64,000 bases of DNA from NCBI RefSeq assembly GCF_020520425.1, contig NC_079488.1, positions 4,813,747 to 4,877,746 of the forward strand. Direction: 5' to 3'. The DNA comes from Spinacia oleracea. Taxonomy: Eukaryota; Streptophyta; Magnoliopsida; Caryophyllales; Amaranthaceae. A program made the translations under genes and the position numbers. Below, one piece after another: positions 59,223-64,000 of this stretch. A model generated the notes under the pieces. The model was not told the DNA's origin. It saw only the letters and a list, made by a program, of their open reading frames with translations, and did not search any database. How positions within the stretch are numbered: the first letter of the stretch is position 1; each line of letters opens with the position of its first letter.

Positions 59223-61230
59223 TAATTGGGTGAATATTTGAGAAAGAACACGTACAAGAAGGGGCAATTAGTAATTACATATTTGAGAAAGAACACAAGA
59301 AAAGACGATGTCTTGTTAATATAAAATTGGAAATAATATTTATTCACTCTTATTAGATTGTAATTTCTATTTTTAAATTTATACTGAATAATTTACAAAA
59401 ATAAAATAAAATATTATATGACCATTATAAAATTTATTTCCGCCTTTAATTTGTTATGGAATACCATATTTTAATATTTAATTTCATAGTAAAAATATAG
59501 CGTTGATAGTAAAAATATATTTGATGAGTCGCAGTCTACGGGCATCATTGTGGTACCATTAAAAGAGTGACACATAGATTGCGACACATTTTATTTGTCG
59601 CAACTTGCGACCTTTATCACCACCCTTAATACGGAGTACTTCTTCTGTTTTCTTTTACTTGCAACTTTTTGACATTTTCACGTATTTTAATGCATAATTT
59701 TAAACATTAATAGCTTCAACTATCGATTGAGAAAAATGATGATTTAAAAATTTACATTGAGATGGATCTAACAACGCCATCACGTGACTACAATAGTCCA
59801 ATATTAAGGTGAAGTTTGTGAATAACACAAAAAGTCAAACTGTTACGAGTAAAAAAGAAGGGAGAAAGTATATTTTCATTATACAATGTATGTGGCAATT
59901 AATAAAATAGTATTACATGTGTGTTCTATTCACCCTATTTTCACCTTTCTAAGCTTATCTAAACTTATTTTGTTGATAAATTATATTTCGAATGAGATAA
60001 TCCTTATTTTTCTTGAACTTACGTAAATATCTCTGAAAATATTTTTTTTTCCAAAAAGAAGTGAAAAAACTAGGTTTTTTTTTGTTTTTGAAGTGGGCGA
60101 GGAACCCCAAAGAAAAGAATAAAGAAAACAAAGCAGTACAAGAAAAATAACAAAAGCAATTGCTATAAGGATTTGAAAAGAAAAACTAACTCAATATAAG
60201 ATATTTCACGTCAAGATCCGTTGCTCAAACCGAATCACACCGACGTTATGAATATCCCTGGATTGTGTGAAATAAAGTAGTATCAAAGGGTAGGGCTTAG
60301 CAAAACTTTCCGAAAAATCAAAAACTCGAAATTTAATTCGGTATTCGATCCGAAAAAGTAGGTACCCAAACTGATATGGTTATTGGTTCCGGTACTCGAT
60401 TCAAAATTCGAGTATCGTTTATCATTACGAATATCTTTTTACAAATAATGGGTACCCTACAACGACCCGATAAGTCTTCTTCAAATTTTTCCTGATTTAA
60501 ATATTTTTTCTTAAGAGCTTAAAATTCTAAATTTTACTCCGTAATAATCAATTCATAAGTTGAGTAAATTGTAATTTTATTAGTAATGTAGTAAAAATCA
60601 TTGGCTAATGCTGGTATTTAGTGTTGAATGACATCACAATAATCTAGTTATAAAGTCTTCTATTTTTTGTCCAACTGGATATCATATTAGTAGCCGATAT
60701 CTAATCCGAAATTTAGGTACCCGAAATACAAGTACACAAAAACTTAATTATCAGTTCAAATCAGTTCATAAATATCAATTCTAACGTTATTGATTATCGG
60801 TTAACCGATCGATTAATGTTCACTTGAGACATTATCATGGTGCAATTCTATGTCGGTTATACCGTTAAACGTACGGTGTACTTTAGTGTTAACTAAACCT
60901 CGTGCCCCACGAGGCCAACGGCTCTACCACTCCACGAGGAATTACTCCAAACCATTCATTAATCAATAGTCACAATAATAAGTAGTACAAAAATGTTTAA
61001 GATGATGTTAAAAAAACTTATCAATCTTTCCCTCAAGATCTTTTTATCAAATTTTAAATTCAAATAAATTCTTATTTAAGTGCAAATCACCTGCCCAATT
61101 AACACCTAAATGCAACTGAAAAGTCTTTGTCCCATAAATATATAATATGGTTACATCATGTAATCACGTGCAAACCATTAAAATTTTAAAATAAACAAGT
61201 AACACGTAAACTCGGACTTATAGACTTTAG
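59223..61230. other. AT-rich region without recognisable genes
   Basis: Weak traces only: a GTTCTATTCACCCTATTTTC stretch (59930) like the intron 4 MITEs, a region of CCGAAA/GGTACCC runs (60300-60730), and a tRNA-like A-box sequence on the minus strand near 60900-60945. Confidence 0.45.
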
Positions 61231-61528
61231 AGCAACTCCAATGGTGAGCTATAAGATTTTGTGGCTATGTTTGCCACGTCAAATTTCTAACTACAATTGA
61301 TTAAAACTACAAATTATCACCCTGGTGGGCTATAATACTTTGTAGCTCCCCATAATATTTTAATTTAAATAATTTATTTATTAGAGCTATATTTTTTTTG
61401 AGCTACGTAACCCAAAATAGCTACAAGGTTTTAATAGCTGCATATGTCATTGTTGTACCAATGGTGGGCTACCTGCTCACATGTTCTTTTTTTGTGTGAG
61501 CATGTCCATTTTGTAACCATTGGAGTTG
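61231..61528. mobile_element. MITE with CAACTCCAATGG ends (Harbinger-like)
   Basis: The left AGCAACTCCAATGGTGAGC and the right, reversed, ATCAACTCCAATGGTTAC are inverted ends of a kind common in plant PIF/Harbinger MITEs. Internal GGTGGGCTA repeats occur in both halves. The target duplication is unclear. Confidence 0.6.
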
Positions 61529-61746
61529 ATATGAGTTGGTTTTTTAACTGTATCACTTTGATTTTTGACATTATTTTATAATAACTTCAATTTGAATTTT
61601 ATACCAATATATAAAAATCAAATGTTAATATGTGAAATAGTGTTGGAGTCATAATTCATATTTTTCATAATACCAACTTTTAATTATTTTTACAAATGGG
61701 AAGTTGGAGATATTTAATGATGAAATAATGCATTAAAAAGTGTATT

Positions 61747-62060
61747 CACTACTACAACTTCCGTGTTTTAGCTACGCTTTTTAAGCTGATTTTCGACGCA
61801 AAGAGGCGTCGCTAAAAATTCCCTCGACGCCTCTGCCAAAGCGTCGAGAAAAGGCGAGTCGAGAATTCTCGACGCCAAAATGCGACGAAAAGCGCGACGC
61901 TTGACTTCGTCTTCATCCTTCTCAGGCGTCGAGAATCATGACGCTTTTATGCGTACAAAATGTTGTACTGAGCGTCGACAAATGCTAGATTACCCTCCCT
62001 TTTCCATAATGATTGACGCGTTCTGCATCCCTTATCTCGACGCTTTCTGGTGTCCAAATA
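61747..62060 (+). mobile_element. Left end of a CACTA-type element
   Basis: CACTACTACAACTTCCGTG followed by many GACGC/GCGTC subterminal repeats (61795-62045) is the layout of a CACTA end. No matching GTAGTG end was found to the right, so the element either leaves the window or is truncated. Confidence 0.62.
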
Positions 62061-64000
62061 TTTTTATCGATAACATTTTTGGGACCAAACTGCCCTGGCA
62101 AAAAAAAATTATATTTTATTGTTGCATTCAAAATTATTCGTAAGCCTTCTTTAACTTATACAATACAAACATATTTAAGTAAAATTTATTATAAATTTAA
62201 AATTAAAGCAAATTTTAAACTTGAATTTAGAATGAATATCTTCAATCATACTTTAAATTAACTTACAAGCAGTAGTTAAAATACATTGTACATGCACATT
62301 ACTAACAAAAATCCATATAGACAATACGTGCATGTTACTAACCAAACTCTTATCCAAAGAATTCAAAACATCATCGTAAATACAAATTGTAACTACTAAA
62401 CCCAAGAAAAACTAAAGCCAAAAGAAACTAAATCCTAAAAATGCTAGTATATGAAGCTCGAGTGTCCAGTCTTCATTCTCCCAGTGCACCTTCATCACGT
62501 TGGACAATCTTCAAAGAAAAATATAAAATGTAATAAGTACAAATTAAATATAATTACTCAAAATAAACAAGGTAATGTTTAGAGTAATTCTAGTTTAGAA
62601 AAGTATTTCTCTAAAGCAATATTAATCAACATATGGTGAACTAGTGTACCACTACAGTCAACATATTGTGAGTTCGTGAGAAATCTTCAAATGAGAAGAA
62701 CGATAACTATGTCACAGACATTCGGAATAAAAAAACATCAAAAAAAATTATTGCAAGCATGAAATCAGACCTGAATTCCAAAGATAATACTCTGAAAGTC
62801 TTCTCCAACAGATAGTGATCTTCCGGATGACCCCTAGCTTTGGCTCTCTGATATATCAGCGTTTCCCTTCTGAATTTCGCATTTGAAAAATAGCTGGAAT
62901 TTCATGAAAACTCGCATTTGCCTCAGCCTTGGCTTCCCCGACAAAGACATCTATGTATGTCTTCTTGAAAGCCAAAGTCAACTATTAGGAAAATCTTCCA
63001 AGCCCAGGTTCTGAACATTGTCAGCATTAAAGAGCATGGAAAAAACTTATGTTAGTTCTTTTTATGAAGGATAATATCAATGGGGAAAGTTCAAAAATGG
63101 CTCTAACAAAACAGAAAACAGATGAATTTTTTAATGTGTCCAATATATACAAGTAATCTATATATCAGTAACATTAATAAAAAAAAAAAGAAACATCAAA
63201 ATTCATAGGAGCAACATCGATCAATATACTAGTATCCTCACTCATCGAATAAATATTATAAGAAAAAACTGAACAATAAAAGATTGCAAAACCAAGAAAC
63301 AAAATTTCAGTCAAATTCATCAAAATCAGTCCAAGTAAACTCCAATAATTTTCCTTAACCTACACATAATTGAAATTCAAAAAGAGGGGAGACCTACAGT
63401 AGAGCAGTACGTTAAGACCTACCTTCCTATATGCTAATATATATACCAACAGCAGAAATTGAGAGTCCTCTTGAAGCAATATCCATAACATAGTTGACAT
63501 AGGTTCTGGAAGTAGTTGTCATTCACCGAATTGATAAAATAAAATGAAGTTCAGCTACAATACTAGGAAATTTACTTGGAAAACTTTATGATGATTATTG
63601 AAAACTGATCGTGTAAGAAGAGAGATTTAGCAGATAGCAAGTAGTACCAACAGAACAAGAGATGAAAATAGAAGCATGATAACAAAATTCGGTGGCAGTA
63701 AAGACACATGGGTGATTGAACTATCAGTCTATGTGACTCACATCATTTTACCTCAAGAAAACAATCATTCTCAACACTTTTTTTGGACCAAAAACTTTGA
63801 AACTTATCATAAACCCGAGTCTGACACTTGGACAAATATTTATGCCTACTATGAATTCCAAAATCCAATTAACATAGATATTGATGAGGCAAAGAATTCT
63901 AAGGATGCAGGAAACCCAAAAAATCAAGCATGGAACAACCGGGACACGACATTAACGTTAACAAAGAAAAATCTTTGTTCTTTTCTGAACAGACCCATGC
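62061..64000. other. AT-rich sequence, possibly the inside of the CACTA-type element
   Basis: No convincing reading frame or known domain was found. 62760-63010 is less AT-rich and could be a decayed exon on the minus strand, but frames are broken and no family is recognisable. Confidence 0.3.

Noticed and set aside
60897-60945. Possible tRNA or SINE on the minus strand (GTGGTAGAGCCGTTGG)
   Set aside because: It resembles an A box, but no B box or cloverleaf follows; too weak to call.
61880-62143. 87-codon frame after the CACTA-type end
   Set aside because: It runs through GACGC subterminal repeats into AT-rich sequence; no domain and no gene structure.

Overview
This is plant nuclear DNA. 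It holds an intron-containing CYP72-type cytochrome P450 gene, a single-exon plant nucleotide pyrophosphatase/phosphodiesterase gene, Ty1/Copia retrotransposons, an L1-type LINE, Helitrons and many MITEs. The style of the repeats (CGGAAATATT-rich Copia LTRs, CTCCCTCCGTCCC-ended MITEs) would suit Amaranthaceae such as spinach, but that is an impression and not a demonstration. There are no bacterial genes, CRISPR arrays or phage modules.

Layout. 1-9461: Copia element A (plus strand), whose 5' LTR is cut by the window edge and whose polyprotein is broken by two deletions. 9462-10867: an older related LTR into which A inserted, itself sitting in the RNase H end of another decayed Copia (10868-11672). 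11990-14450: a 31-bp minisatellite and several broken tandem copies of the 3' end of the neighbouring phosphodiesterase gene, invaded by a 937-bp hAT element (8-bp TSD) and a MITE. 14454-15893 (-): intact membrane-anchored NPP-type phosphodiesterase. 17072-24997 (-): a CYP72-type P450 that can be read from five exons into an unbroken 514-residue protein; its four introns are loaded with MITEs and duplications, two of which copy a splice site. 25777-29746: a mariner-type MITE, two minus-strand Helitrons (one invaded by a MULE-like element), a third Helitron end and a CACTA MITE.

29796-51262 is a three-level nest: a small hAT-like element holds Copia element D (minus strand, 30228-50998, TSD ATTTT), which holds Copia element B (plus strand, 32096-42407, TSD CTTGT). 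B and D are close relatives in opposite orientation, so together they form an inverted repeat with arms of about 7 kb. Each of A, B and D has a different lesion in its polyprotein, so none is intact as read here. 51698-53801 is a run of MITEs (one MULE type with a 9-bp TSD). 55415-about 59216 is a Helitron holding a 5'-truncated LINE (17-bp TSD) with two stops and a mutated reverse transcriptase active site. 59217-64000 is AT-rich with one MITE and the left end of a CACTA-type element, and no recognisable gene.

Only two genes look functional, the phosphodiesterase and the P450. They are neighbours on the same strand and nothing shows that they work together. The rest is mobile DNA in several age layers. 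I found no previously undescribed system; the most interesting points are the giant Copia inverted repeat, the duplicated splice sites in the P450 gene and the repeatedly duplicated 3' end of the phosphodiesterase gene.
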